The translations under genes were made by a program, and so were the position numbers. This document shows positions 1 through 9,488 of a stretch of DNA of 64,000 bases, one piece after another (positions within the stretch are counted from its first letter, which is position 1; each line of letters opens with the position of its first letter). The stretch comes from DASVBE01 sp963770375. Its GTDB lineage: Bacteria > Actinomycetota > Actinomycetes > Streptosporangiales > Streptosporangiaceae. The notes under the pieces were generated by a model. That model saw nothing but the letters and a program-made list of their open reading frames with translations. It ran no database searches and was not told where the DNA came from. Location: the NCBI GenBank assembly GCA_963770375.1, contig CAVYPM010000029.1:124001-188000 (forward strand), in the 5' to 3' direction.

Positions 1-2915
1 GAGACCAGCGCGTCGATGTCTCCGACGTAGGCGACGGCGGTCTTGTAGCCGTCGAAGGCGGCGGCCAGGGCGACTTCGTTGCCGGACGCGCGGGCCGCAC
101 GGATGGCCAGGCCGCCCTGTTCCAGCGCGTCGGTGAAACGCAGCCCGTGGACCGCGTAGATGGCCAGCCGGGCCCGCAGGAGCGCCTCGGCGGCCCGGTC
201 GGACAGCGCGCTGGCCAGCGACAGGCCGCGCTCGAGGGTGGCGATCACGTCTGGGATCGGCTGGCCGAGCGCCACCGACGCGTCGCCGCCGAGGGCGATC
301 AGGCCGGTCATCTCCATCCGCAGGTCACCAGCCCCGCGGGCGGCCGCGATCGCCGCCGTGATGTCGCGGACCGCGTCCGCGTAGTCGGCCTGCAGTTCCA
401 GCGCGCGGCCGCGGGCGAGCAGCGAGCGGGCCTGGTCCTCCGGGTCGCCGGCCCGGTCCGCTGCCTCGACGCTCTGGGTCAGCAGCTCGGCGGCGTCGGC
501 CACGGCGGCGCGGGCTAGCGCCTGCTCCCCGGCCAGCCGCCAGCCGCGGGCCGCCCGGGCCCAGTCCCCCGCCGCGGCGGCGTGCCCGGCCATCGCCTCC
601 GGGCGGCTGGTCAGCAGGTCAGCGGCCTGGCTGTGGTAAGCCACCCGGGCGGGCCCGGGCGTGGTCGCGTAAAGCACCTCCTGGACCAGGTCGCTGGCGA
701 ACTCGTAGTCGCGCTCGGTCACCACGAGCAGCCGGGCGTTCTCGGCCGCGGTGCAGGTGCCGACGACCGCGTGCGGGCTCTCGCCGAGCAGGCCGGCCAG
801 CGTGGCCGGGTTGAACGAGGCGCCGAGCACGGACGCCGCGCGCAGCGCGGCCTCGACGGCAGGCCCGGCCCGGCGGACCCGGGCCAGCACCGCCGCCTCC
901 AGCGACTCCGGGATGCCGGTGGTGCCCGCGGCGAGCGCCCGCAGCGTCTCGACGACGAACAGGGTGTGCCCGCGGGTCCGCTGGCTGACCGCGTCGGCCT
1001 GGTCGGCCAGGCCCGCCTCCGCGGCAAGGTCGGCCACCGCCGCGCTGGGCAGCGTGCCGAGGTCGATCCTCGTGCCGACCGGGGCGAGCGAATCGATGAC
1101 GCCCGCGCCCTCCTCGGCCCGGACGGTGGCCACGACCAGCAGGCGGCCGCGCCGGGCGTGCCGGATCAGGTAGTGCAGCAGCTCGACCGTGGCCCGGCCC
1201 GCGTTCTGCAGGTCGTCCAGGCTGAGCAGGACCGGCGCGTGCTCGGCGGCGGCCAGCACGAAAGCGGTCACCGCCGCAAAGGTGCGGCGCCGCTCAAGCT
1301 CGGCGTTCTCCTGGCGAGCGGCGGACTCATGCTCGGACCGCCATTCCAGGCCCGGCGACGGCCCGTAAGGCAGCGGACCGCGCAGCCCGGGCACCTCAGA
1401 ACTCTCCTGACGGGCGGCAGACCCGATCTCGGATCGCCCGGCCTGGCCGGGCATCGGTCCGTCGGGTAGCGGGCCCAGCAGCTCGGCCACCTCGGGGACC
1501 AGCCGGGCCAGCGGGCCGCTGTGACGGCCGGCCAGGTCCTGCATCCGGGCGGGCGGGATCGACCGGACCGCGACCGCGATCGCGTCCGCAATTGGCTGCA
1601 GGAACAGCGACCGCTCGGTCTCGTAGCAGCGCGCGGCCAGCACGGTTCCGCCGGCCGCGGTGGCCGCCCGGGCCAGCTCGTCGGCCAGCCGGGTCTTGCC
1701 GATACCTGCCTCGCCGCAGATCAGGGTCAGCGCGGGCACCCCGGAGTTAGCCGCGGTCCACAGCTCGCGCAGCCGGGCCGTCTCCGCGACCCGCCCGGGC
1801 AGGGCCGGCCACACGCCGCCCGGACCGCTCGGGGCGCCCGGACCACCCGTCCCGGCCGCTAGGCCGGCCGTCTCGCCTGGCCTGCCCGTCCCGACCGCCT
1901 CACGTGACCCGGCTGTCCCAGCCGCCCAGCCTGACCCGGCGGACACCGCCACCGGACCGCCCGGCGTCGCGGCCACGTTCCCGGTGCCAGGGCCCGGGAT
2001 CACCCCAGCGCCACGCGCGAGACCCGCGCCGCGGCCGGGCTCGGGGCCTGGGCCCTCTCCATCGCCGGGTCCCGGCCCCGGGACCCGGTCCGCGTCGCGC
2101 GGCTCGCCCTCGCGGAGGATGGCGAGATGCAGGTCCTGGGTCTCCGGGGCGGGGTCGGCGCCGAGCTCGGTGGCCAGCAGCTCGCGCAGTTCGGCGTAGC
2201 TGGCCAGGGCCCGGGACGGCTCGCCGGCCGCGGCGTGGGCCCGCATCAGCGCCCGGCGCGACCGCTCGTCGTACGGGTCCGCGGCAACCGCGGCGGTCGC
2301 GATGGCCTCGGCCTCGGCCGGGGCGCCGGTGCCCAGCCAGGCCTCGGCGAGCAGCAGCCGGACCTCCCTGAGCTGGCTGGCCTGCTCCTCGCGGGCGGGC
2401 TGGGCCCAGTCGGCGTCCGGCTCGTCTTCCAGCACCAGGCCGGCCCTGAGCAGGTCGTGCGCGCGGGAGGCGGCGGTCACCGCCAGCGCGGGCTCGGCCG
2501 CGGCCAGCCGCCGGGCGGCCTCGATGCTCCACCGGCTGGCTTCGTCCAGGTCGACCCGGACCGCGGGAGCGGCGCCCAGCCGGTAGCCGGGCCGGCCGCC
2601 CTGGATCACCCCGTCGCCCAGTGCGCGGCGGAGCCGGCTGACCAGAGTGGCCACGTTCCCGGCCGGGCCGGCCGGCGGGGCGTCGCCCCACAGCACCTCG
2701 GTGATCCGGCCGGCCGGGACCGTCATGCCCCGTTCCACAGCGAGCAGCTTCAGCAGCAGCCGGGCCTTGCGGCCGCCCAGGTCCGCGGCAGGCACTGGCT
2801 GGCCGTCCCGGGCCGCGGCGAAGGAGCCGACCAGCGACAGCCAGGCCCCCGCCCCGGAGGTCAGGCCCGGGTCGGCGGCCCGACCCCCGGCCAGGTCACG
2901 GCCCCGTGCGGTCAC
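1..2915 (-). CDS. AfsR/SARP-family regulator with STAND ATPase (partial)
   Basis: The gene runs leftward off the left edge, so its C-terminus is missing; about 971 codons are visible. It starts at a GTG preceded by an AGGAGGTGG ribosome binding site. Residues 25-100 form an OmpR-like winged helix (RKARLLLKLLA, then ITEVLWG). A helical BTAD domain follows to about residue 260, then an Arg/Pro/Gly-rich linker, then a STAND-type ATPase with Walker A GEAGIGKT near residue 401 and Walker B PVLLSLDD near 563. This is the layout of AfsR and large SARPs, cytoplasmic activators that bind direct repeats and often control secondary metabolism. No biosynthetic cluster is visible nearby, so the target is unknown. 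Three 19-bp-spaced direct repeats lie upstream and could be its operator. Confidence 0.85.
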   Translation of the reverse strand, partial: MTARGRDLAGGRAADPGLTSGAGAWLSLVGSFAAARDGQPVPAADLGGRKARLLLKLLAVERGMTVPAGRITEVLWGDAPPAGPAGNVATLVSRLRRALGDGVIQGGRPGYRLGAAPAVRVDLDEASRWSIEAARRLAAAEPALAVTAASRAHDLLRAGLVLEDEPDADWAQPAREEQASQLREVRLLLAEAWLGTGAPAEAEAIATAAVAADPYDERSRRALMRAHAAAGEPSRALASYAELRELLATELGADPAPETQDLHLAILREGEPRDADRVPGPGPGDGEGPGPEPGRGAGLARGAGVIPGPGTGNVAATPGGPVAVSAGSGWAAGTAGSREAVGTGRPGETAGLAAGTGGPGAPSGPGGVWPALPGRVAETARLRELWTAANSGVPALTLICGEAGIGKTRLADELARAATAAGGTVLAARCYETERSLFLQPIADAIAVAVRSIPPARMQDLAGRHSGPLARLVPEVAELLGPLPDGPMPGQAGRSEIGSAARQESSEVPGLRGPLPYGPSPGLEWRSEHESAARQENAELERRRTFAAVTAFVLAAAEHAPVLLSLDDLQNAGRATVELLHYLIRHARRGRLLVVATVRAEEGAGVIDSLAPVGTRIDLGTLPSAAVADLAAEAGLADQADAVSQRTRGHTLFVVETLRALAAGTTGIPESLEAAVLARVRRAGPAVEAALRAASVLGASFNPATLAGLLGESPHAVVGTCTAAENARLLVVTERDYEFASDLVQEVLYATTPGPARVAYHSQAADLLTSRPEAMAGHAAAAGDWARAARGWRLAGEQALARAAVADAAELLTQSVEAADRAGDPEDQARSLLARGRALELQADYADAVRDITAAIAAARGAGDLRMEMTGLIALGGDASVALGQPIPDVIATLERGLSLASALSDRAAEALLRARLAIYAVHGLRFTDALEQGGLAIRAARASGNEVALAAAFDGYKTAVAYVGDIDALV

Positions 2916-3021
2916 GCCTCCACCTCCTGAGCCCAGCATCCCCCGTCCGGCGCCAGGCCGCATCCCGGCCTGTCTTGCGTGATCAGTCAGGAGGTCATGG
3001 CACCGGCGGACCGGCCCAGCC

Positions 3022-3074
3022 GCAGTTCGACGGCAGGGACGCAGTATGACCGCAAGGGTGCAGTATCACCGCAA
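3022..3074. promoter_or_regulatory. Triple direct repeat, 19-bp period
   Basis: Three copies of a 15-base unit start at 3022, 3041 and 3060. The second and third (GCAGTATGACCGCAA and GCAGTATCACCGCAA) differ at one base; the first (GCAGTTCGACGGCAG) is more diverged. A weaker fourth match lies at 3077. The array sits in the 219-bp gap upstream of the SARP gene and downstream of the methyltransferase gene. SARP proteins bind direct repeats, so an operator is plausible, although the 19-bp period differs from the usual 11/22 bp. Confidence 0.5.
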
Positions 3075-3134
3075 CCGCGGTATCGCCGGCAGCGGCATCT
3101 GCTCCCTCGACGTGAACTGAACGGGCTCAGGCCC

Positions 3135-4424
3135 TCACCTGGCTTGGCTTCCGGGGACAAGATCCTCGCAGACCAGGGCCCAGGGGCGGCCGGCTGCGCG
3201 GGTCATGACCAGGGTGATCCGGCGGGTCGCGGCCGGGTCGAGCTGGCGGGCCAGCTGGCGGTGCAGGACCTCCACGTTGCCGGCCAGCCCGCGGCGGCGG
3301 ATGTCGACCGAGCCGGCCCCGGCCGCGCGCAGCCGTCCCGGCAGCTGCTTCTGGTTCCACGGGCCCGAGTCGAGCACCCGCAGGCTCCGGCCGAACGGCG
3401 AGACCAGCGGGACGTCGGCGGACAGGAACGCGATCTGGTCGTCGATCTGGCGTCCGCCGGTCAGCACCGCCAGGTCCCGCACCAGGCCGGCCCTGGTCAC
3501 CGCCGGGCTCGGGTCGAGCAGGTACTCCCCCGGCGGGCGGACCGCGCCCGCCTCGCCGGCCGCGCCGTCCGGCAGCGGAGTGAGCTGCTCGCCGCCGGGC
3601 AGGACGGTGGCCCGGGTGGCCGCGCCGGCCAGGGCCGGGGACCACAGCACGGCCTCCTTCAGGTCCCGGCCCGTGGCGATGAACTCGGTCTCCCAGCCGC
3701 CGGGCACGTCCTCGAGGGCAAGCCCCGGCGCCGCCTTGACCGCCACCAGCGGCACCCGCCCGGCCAGGCTCAGGCACCAGTCCAGCGGCGGCTCGCTGGC
3801 ACCGGGCGCCATGCGGCGGCCGCCGTCGCGCCGGGCCGGGTCGATGAACACGGCCGCGCAGCCGTCCAGCGGGGCGTCCCGCACGTCGCCGGCCCAGGTC
3901 CGGACCCGCCCGGCCAGGCCGCACACCGCGGCGTTGGCGCCGGCCATGGCCAGGTGCACCGGATCCCGGTCCACCGCCAGCACCAGGCCGGCCTCCGCCG
4001 CCTCGGCCAGCGCGATCAGGTCGCCGCCGATGCCGCAGCACAGGTCGGCGATCACCGGGGTCCGGCCGGCCGCGGCCCCCACGGCGCCCGCCGCGGCCGC
4101 GGCGAGCCGCCCGGCCCGGTGCCTGGCCACCGGCTCTGCGGACGCCTGCTCCAGGCCGTCCCGGGTGAAGTACAGGTCCATCGCCCGGCTGAACTTGGCC
4201 CGCGCCCGCCACCGCAGCTCTTGCTGGGCGAGGGCGCTGGCCACCAGGCCGGCCGGATAGCGCTGGCGCAGCCGGGTGCCCAGTTCCAGCGCGGAATCCG
4301 GCGTCACCTCAATGTCGCGCAGCTCCGCCAGCAGAGCCTGGCCGTCCGGGGCGAGCAGGTTCGCCACAGCGGCGGGTACCGGGGTGGTTCCGGGGCCCGC
4401 GCCGCAAATCCCGTAATCCATCAT
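3135..4424 (-). CDS. Class I SAM-dependent methyltransferase with THUMP-like C-terminal domain
   Basis: A 429-residue protein. The N-terminal 110 residues are helical, then comes a Rossmann methyltransferase core with motif I IADLCCGIGGD at about 125-135, an acidic strand end LAVDRD, and a post-motif AAVFIDPARRDGG typical of N6A/RNA-type methyltransferases. The last ~100 residues match the THUMP-like domain seen in actinobacterial proteins of this type. Those are probably nucleic-acid methyltransferases, but the substrate is unknown. Adjacent start codons TTG-ATG-ATG lie 4 bp after the permease stop, so the gene is probably last in the leftward hydrolase-ABC/permease operon. ATG at 4424 is preferred. 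The methyltransferase assignment is firm; the substrate is not. Confidence 0.85.
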   Translation of the reverse strand: MMDYGICGAGPGTTPVPAAVANLLAPDGQALLAELRDIEVTPDSALELGTRLRQRYPAGLVASALAQQELRWRARAKFSRAMDLYFTRDGLEQASAEPVARHRAGRLAAAAAGAVGAAAGRTPVIADLCCGIGGDLIALAEAAEAGLVLAVDRDPVHLAMAGANAAVCGLAGRVRTWAGDVRDAPLDGCAAVFIDPARRDGGRRMAPGASEPPLDWCLSLAGRVPLVAVKAAPGLALEDVPGGWETEFIATGRDLKEAVLWSPALAGAATRATVLPGGEQLTPLPDGAAGEAGAVRPPGEYLLDPSPAVTRAGLVRDLAVLTGGRQIDDQIAFLSADVPLVSPFGRSLRVLDSGPWNQKQLPGRLRAAGAGSVDIRRRGLAGNVEVLHRQLARQLDPAATRRITLVMTRAAGRPWALVCEDLVPGSQAR

Positions 4425-4430
4425 CAAGGA

Positions 4431-5308
4431 TCAGGAGACGATGTCGCGCGTCCGGAACCGGCGGAACGCGAGCGCGAACAGAACGATCGCGTACGACACG
4501 GATACCGCGGCGCCCTCGATCATGCCGGTCCACGTTATCTGGGACTGCAGCGCGCTGATCCAGGCGAACTGCCAGTGCGAGGGCAGGATCTCCCGCCACC
4601 CGCCGAGCGCGGTGATCGCGTCCAGGATGTTGCTGACGATGATCAGGCCGACCGCGCCGCCGACCGCACCCAGCGGCGAGTCGGTCGACACCGACAGCAG
4701 GAACGCCAGGCCGGCCACCACGGTCTCGGTGACCAGGATGTAGCCGAACACCACGGCCAGCCGGCCCAGCGCGGACCCAGTGGCCACGTCGATCCCGCTG
4801 CCGGGCAGCCGCAGCGGGTGCCAGCCGAACGCGACCGTCCCCGCGACCATGCGACATCAGCGCGAACGTGAGGATGGCCAGGATCGAGTAGGCCGCCGCG
4901 ACGGCCAGCTTCTGCCGCAGCAGCCGGGCCCGCGGCACCGGCGCGGCCAGCAGGTAGCGCAGCGACGACCAGCTCGCCTCGCTGGCGATCGTGTCCCCGC
5001 AGAACAGCGCGACGATCACGACCAGCAGGAACCCGGCCGACACGAAGAAGCTGAAGGCGGTGAAGTTCAGCCCGCCGTTGGTGGCCGCGGCGACCAGCCC
5101 GGGCGTGCCGTTCCCGCCCGAGGCCGGGCCGCTGATCTCGAAGGCCCCGACGAGCACCCACGGAAGAACCATCAGGATTGAGTACGCGATGAGCGTGCGC
5201 CGTCGCCTGAATTGACGGATGGCTTCTACCCGGAAGGGCAGGGTCCGCCGGGCCCGGTAGCCGGGTGCCCCGGCGCTGGCCGGGGTGCGGGGCCGTGGCC
5301 GAGGTCAT
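4431..5308 (-). CDS. ABC-2 type permease (two frameshifts)
   Basis: A hydrophobic permease subunit with about six predicted membrane helices, for example MVLPWVLVGAFEISG, FFVSAGFLLVVIVALFCG and VVFGYILVTETVVAGLAFLL. The loop TIASEASWSSLRYLLAAPVP is typical of ABC-2 exporters. The start ATG overlaps the stop of the upstream hydrolase-ABC fusion (ATGA), so translation is coupled and this is almost certainly its membrane partner. The frame breaks twice: between about 5265 and 5285, where the frame carrying GYRARRTLPFRVEA must be joined to the start, and at about 4850, where ALMS must continue into MVAGTVAFGWHPLRLPG. Each break is repaired by one base. They look like sequencing errors, but a decayed gene cannot be excluded. 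The corrected length is about 292 residues. Confidence 0.75.
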
Positions 5309-8152
5309 TCGCCCTCCCCTGGGTCGCTGATGGTCTGGCCGGCGATCAGGGCCAGGAACGCGTCTTCGAGCCGCCGGTTCGGGGTCACCCGGTCAACCGG
5401 GATGCCCGCCTCGACCAGCGCGGCCACGACCGTGGACGGGGCCACGCCGTTCGGGTGGACGAGCACGCCGTCCGGGTGCGGCTCGGCGCTGTCGATGCCG
5501 TCCAGGCCGGCCAGCAGGTCCACGGCCCGCTGGGTCTCCGGCGTGCCGACGACCAGGCCCGCGCCGGACCCGATGATCTCGGCCACCCGGCCCTCGGCCA
5601 GCCGCCGGCCCAGCCCCATCACCACCACGTGCGTGCAGGTCTGCTCGACCTCGGCGAGCATGTGGCTGGAGAGGATCACGGTCCGGCCGTCGGCGGCGTA
5701 CCGGATCAGGACGTCGCGCATCTCCCTGATCTGCGGCGGGTCCAGGCCGTTCATCGGCTCGTCGAGGACCAGCAGGTCCGGCAAGCCGAGCATGGCCTGG
5801 GCGATGGCCAGCCGCTGGCTCATGCCGCGCGAGTAGGTGCGCACCGGGCGGTCGATGGCCGCGCCAAGACCGGCGATGACGAGTACGTCTTCGAGATGAG
5901 AGGCGTCGGCGGGGCGGCCGGTGGCGCGCCAGTAGAGGTCCAGGTTGGCCCGGCCGGACAGGTGCGGCAGGAAGCCGGGGCCCTCGACGAACGAGCCGAG
6001 CCGGGAAAGGCCGGGCGCGCCGGCCCTGACCCGCCGGCCGAAGATCGTGATCGTGCCCGCGTCCGGGTGGATCAGGCCCATCAGCATCCGCAGCGTGGTC
6101 GTCTTGCCGGCGCCGTTGGGGCCGAGCAGGCCGAGGATCTGGCCGCGCTCGACGCGGAGGGACAGGTCGCTGACGGCCAGCTGGCCGTCCTTATAGCGCT
6201 TGGTCAGGCCGGTGATCTCGAGGGGCACGTCGGCCAGGTCCGGGTCGAGGTCGTCGCTGCGGCGGCGGCGCCGGGTGGCCATGATCAGGGCCGCGGCGGC
6301 GAGCGCGGCGATGGGGGCGGCCCAGGTCCACCAGGGCAGGCCGCTGCTGCTCAGGCCGAGCGCCGGGTCGGACGGCACGGACAGGCCCGGGCTGGCGAGG
6401 GCGACCTGGTAGACGGCGCCGGCCTGCGGGGTGGCGTAGGCGTAGTCGGTGGCCGACAGCACGAGCCGCAGCTGGTGCCCGGCCGCGAAGCTGTGGTCGA
6501 TGGCGGGCAGCTGGACGGTGATGTTGCGGCCCTCGCCGGCCGGGACCGTGAGCGGGGCGGCGAGCTGGTCGGGCAGGATCGCGTTGCCGGCCTGGTCGAC
6601 GTCGTACAGCTTGGCGAACAGGGTGATCGCGGACTGGCCGGTGACTCTCAGCTGGATCACCGGGGCGCCGGTGACCTGGACTGGCCTGGTGAGGGGCGCG
6701 GACTGGAACGCGGCGCTCTGGCCGGGGACGTCGAAGGTGAGGCCGCCGAGCGCGCCGAAGCCGGGGAACACCGAGATGGCCGCGGGTGCGCCGCCCGGCG
6801 GGCGGGCGATGGTCTGCGGCGGGCCCTGGAGGGTGACCGTGGCCTGCGTGCTGCCGCCGAGGCCGGGGTAGGACGGTGCGGTGGCCACGCCGAGGACGTC
6901 CTGGTTGCTGGACGGGTCGAAGCCGCGGTTCCTGGTGACGGCGAACGCGGGCTGGCCGGTCCCGGCGGTTGTGGCGGGCCGGTCCTGGGCGGCGGCCGAT
7001 CGCGGGAACGGGCTGGCCGGGGACTTGAGCCAGCGGTCGAACCACTGCTGGGTGAGAAGGTTAAGGCGGGCGTCCTCCTGGTTGCCGCCGTCGTGGCCGC
7101 CGTTGAACCAGACCATGTCCACCGGGGCGCCGGTCCGCTGAATGGCGCGGTAGTTGGCGTCGGCCTGGTCCAGGCCGAAGAGCGAGTCGTGCTGGCCCTG
7201 GATCAGCAGCGTGGGGACGTTGAGGCGGCCTGCCACGCTGGCCGGGCTGTTCCTGGTCAGGAGGGAGATGGCGGCCGGGGTGGGCTGGCCGGCGGTGGCG
7301 ACCTGACGGTAGACGGCGCAGACCGAGGGCAGGAAGCGGCCGCACTGGGCGGCCTGGGCGGCGGCGGCCTGGCCGGGGGCGCCGGTGGCGCGCGGCGCCA
7401 GTGCCGGACTGGCCTGCGGAGGCTGAGCCGGTGCTGCTCTGGCCGGTGCTGCTCTGGCCCGCTGCGGTCGGCGGGGCGACGGTGCGGCCGAAGCCGACCG
7501 AGCCCTCGGTGAACAGCAGGCCCGCCCACTGCCTCTTGAACACCCCGTCGCCCGGGGTGGCGCCCTCGGCGGCGTTCGGGAACAGCGCGGTGGCCAGGTT
7601 GTTCCAGGTGATCTGCGGGACGATCGCGTCGACCCGGCGGTCGTAGGCCGCGGTCAGCAGCGCGATCCCGCCGCCGTAGGACGCGCCCGCGATGCCGACC
7701 CGGGGGTCACCGGGGCCGTCGAGCTGCACCCGGGGCTGCTTGGCCAGCCAGCTGATCAGCTGCTCGGTGTCCTTGACCTCATAGTCCGGCGAGTCCAGCG
7801 CGACCTGGCCGGTGGAGGTGCCGAACCCGCGGGCCGACCAGGTCAGGACCGCGTACCCGGCCCGGGCCAGTTCCTCGGCCTCGCCGCGCACCGAGTTCTT
7901 GGTGCCGCCGAACCCGTGCGCGACGAGCACCGCGGGCACCCGGCCTGACCCAGGCGGGGTGTAGAACGTGGCGTCCAGGCTGACGTGCTGGTTCCCGGCC
8001 GGCCCGTCGGTGACCGCGATCCGCAGGTTCCGCACGGTCAGCGGGACGGGCCGGTTCGCGATGGCCAGGCCGACGGTGACGGCCACGGCCAGTATCAGTA
8101 CAGCCGCCAGCACCGCGAGGACGCGCCCCCGCGGGCGCCGGCGCAGCTTCAT
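5305..8152 (-). CDS. Fusion of secreted CocE/PepX-like hydrolase with ABC transporter ATPase (one frameshift)
   Basis: The corrected protein is about 948 residues. A signal-anchor helix (residues 10-32) leads into an alpha/beta hydrolase with oxyanion region AHGFGG, nucleophile elbow GASYGG (Ser158), a GQHDSLF acid and a GGHDGG histidine. A PepX_C-like beta domain follows, then a second membrane helix (WWTWAAPIAALAAAALIMA), then an ABC ATPase with Walker A GPNGAGKT, signature SRGMSQ and Walker B LLVLDEPMNGLDP. This topology puts the hydrolase outside and the ATPase inside. The frame changes in a low-complexity GQSSTG linker at about 7390-7480, probably through a sequencing indel. The stop overlaps the permease start. 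The likely role is an exporter with a tethered peptidase or esterase; the substrate is unknown. Confidence 0.8.
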
Positions 8153-8225
8153 AACCGGACGGTAGCAACGCGGCGGGAGTAGTCAGGCACCCGCCAGCGC
8201 CCAGCGGCAGGCGCGCGCGCCGCTA

Positions 8226-8759
8226 TTAAGCCTTCGCGGCGTAGGCGAGCTCGACGCTGCCGTCGGGGAAGCGGCGGGTGGAGTCCAGGCGCAGCGGCAG
8301 CGGCTCGGTCCCGGCCGGGGACAGCGGGACGCCGGCGCCGAGCAGGATCGGCAGCACCACCAGCTCCAGCCGGTCCAGCGCGCCGAGCTCGCGGAAGGCC
8401 TGGATGGTGCGCGGCCCGCCGACCAGGTGCACGTCGCCGTCCGAGCCGCGGGACCGCAGCTGCTCCAGCAGCCCGGCCGGGCCGCCCTGCGCGGCGACGA
8501 CCCCGTCCGGGGTGCCGTCGGGCAGCGGGCGGGAGGTCAGCACGAACACCTGCAGGCCCTTCCACGGCCATTCCGGGGAGCCAAGGGCGGGCACGAACGT
8601 GCTGCGGCCCATCACGACCGCGTCGACGCCCTCGATGAACTCGGGGAAGCCGTGCGACACGGCGGGGACGAAGCCGGGCGCGGTAACCAGCGCGGGCCAG
8701 CCGTCCGGGGTCGCCACGAAGCCGTCGGCGCTGATTCCCATGCGGGACTTGATGAGCAT
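8226..8759 (-). CDS. Dihydrofolate reductase family protein (RibD C-terminal fold)
   Basis: A 177-residue protein whose start is set by AAGGAG eight bases before ATG at 8759. The frame stays open upstream to 8927, but that part is Pro-rich and looks non-coding. The opening MLIKSRMGISADGFVA, the central VDAVVMGRSTF and the later VHLVGGPRTIQAF match the RibD-C/DHFR-like reductases. These NADPH-binding cytosolic enzymes are common in actinobacteria and usually have unknown substrates. The gene is 73 bp from the hydrolase-ABC start, on the same strand but with no obvious functional link. Confidence 0.85.
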   Translation of the reverse strand: MLIKSRMGISADGFVATPDGWPALVTAPGFVPAVSHGFPEFIEGVDAVVMGRSTFVPALGSPEWPWKGLQVFVLTSRPLPDGTPDGVVAAQGGPAGLLEQLRSRGSDGDVHLVGGPRTIQAFRELGALDRLELVVLPILLGAGVPLSPAGTEPLPLRLDSTRRFPDGSVELAYAAKA

Positions 8760-8992
8760 GGCGTTCTCCTTCTGGCTGGGCGGCGGCCCGGGCGGGCTGC
8801 CGTTCACCGGGGACGTCGGAGCATGCGGCCGGTTCTCGACATGGGCCGGCGGCGAATTTTCCGGCCGGTTTCGCGGGCGCCCGGGCACGATCGGCCGGGT
8901 CTGGTGCGGGCGCGCCCGGTCCGTCATGCTGATCCGGGGATCACCCGCTGGGCGGGACGGCCGCGCCAGCCACGCTTACCCAGGGAGTCCGT

Positions 8993-9403
8993 GTGCCCCT
9001 CATCGTCGTGACCCGGCTCCGGCTGCGGAACGCCGACCAGCTCAACGACTTCTTCGCCGCCGCGGTGGCCGTACTCGAGCAGTCCAAGAGCACGGACGGC
9101 AACCTGGGCGCGGACGTGCTGGCCGACGCGAACAACGCCTGGTGGACGGTGACGGCCTGGCAGGACCGCGACCACATGAACGCGTTCGTGGGAGCCCAGC
9201 CGCACCTGGGCACGATGGATCACCTGGACACCTGGTGCGACCAGGCCCACTTCGTGGACTGGGAGCAGGACTCCGCGGATCTGCCGGACTGGCAGACCAG
9301 CTACCAGCGGCTGATCAAGGACGGCCAGGTGGGCCAGCTGACCAACGCGGACCCCGGGCACGCGACGCGGGACTTCCCGCCGCCGGTGGTGCCAGCCAGC
9401 TGA
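8993..9403 (+). CDS. Antibiotic biosynthesis monooxygenase (ABM)-like protein
   Basis: A 136-residue protein starting at a GTG after CAGGGAG. The pattern of an N-terminal strand (IVVTRLRLRNADQLNDFF), a helix, and WWTVTAWQDRDHMNAFVGAQPH is that of the dimeric alpha+beta barrel family that includes ABM and DUF3291 proteins. The Trp/His-rich centre (HLGTMDHLDTWCDQAHFVDWEQ) is typical of the DUF3291-like branch. Members act on small aromatic substrates or haem or have no known activity, and nothing here distinguishes these. It is transcribed alone and divergently from the DHFR-like gene. Confidence 0.7.
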   Translation: MPLIVVTRLRLRNADQLNDFFAAAVAVLEQSKSTDGNLGADVLADANNAWWTVTAWQDRDHMNAFVGAQPHLGTMDHLDTWCDQAHFVDWEQDSADLPDWQTSYQRLIKDGQVGQLTNADPGHATRDFPPPVVPAS

Positions 9404-9457
9404 AGCCGCGGCGCCAGCCAGCGGCGCGGCCAGCTGACCGGAAAACGGCTTCGTCTA

Positions 9458-9488
9458 CACGTCATGACGCGTTTATTCTTCTGACGTG
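9458..9488 (+). promoter_or_regulatory. Inverted repeat overlapping the AAA ATPase start codon
   Basis: CACGTCA (9458-9464) and TGACGTG (9482-9488) form a perfect 7-bp inverted repeat. Its right half contains the GTG start of the ATPase gene. No Shine-Dalgarno sequence is visible, and an AT-rich TTTATTC lies about 8 bases upstream of the start, as in leaderless actinobacterial transcripts. An operator plus leaderless promoter is an inference. Confidence 0.35.

Noticed and set aside
2979..4871. Long rightward open frame of 630 codons
   Set aside because: It is antisense to the methyltransferase and permease genes, is Arg/Gly/Pro-rich without any family motif, and reflects the low stop frequency of GC-rich DNA.
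5212..7512. Rightward open frame of 766 codons
   Set aside because: Antisense shadow of the hydrolase-ABC gene; composition is low-complexity and no motif is present.
8760..8927. N-terminal extension of the DHFR-like protein
   Set aside because: Pro-rich and without similarity; AAGGAG before ATG 8759 defines the start.
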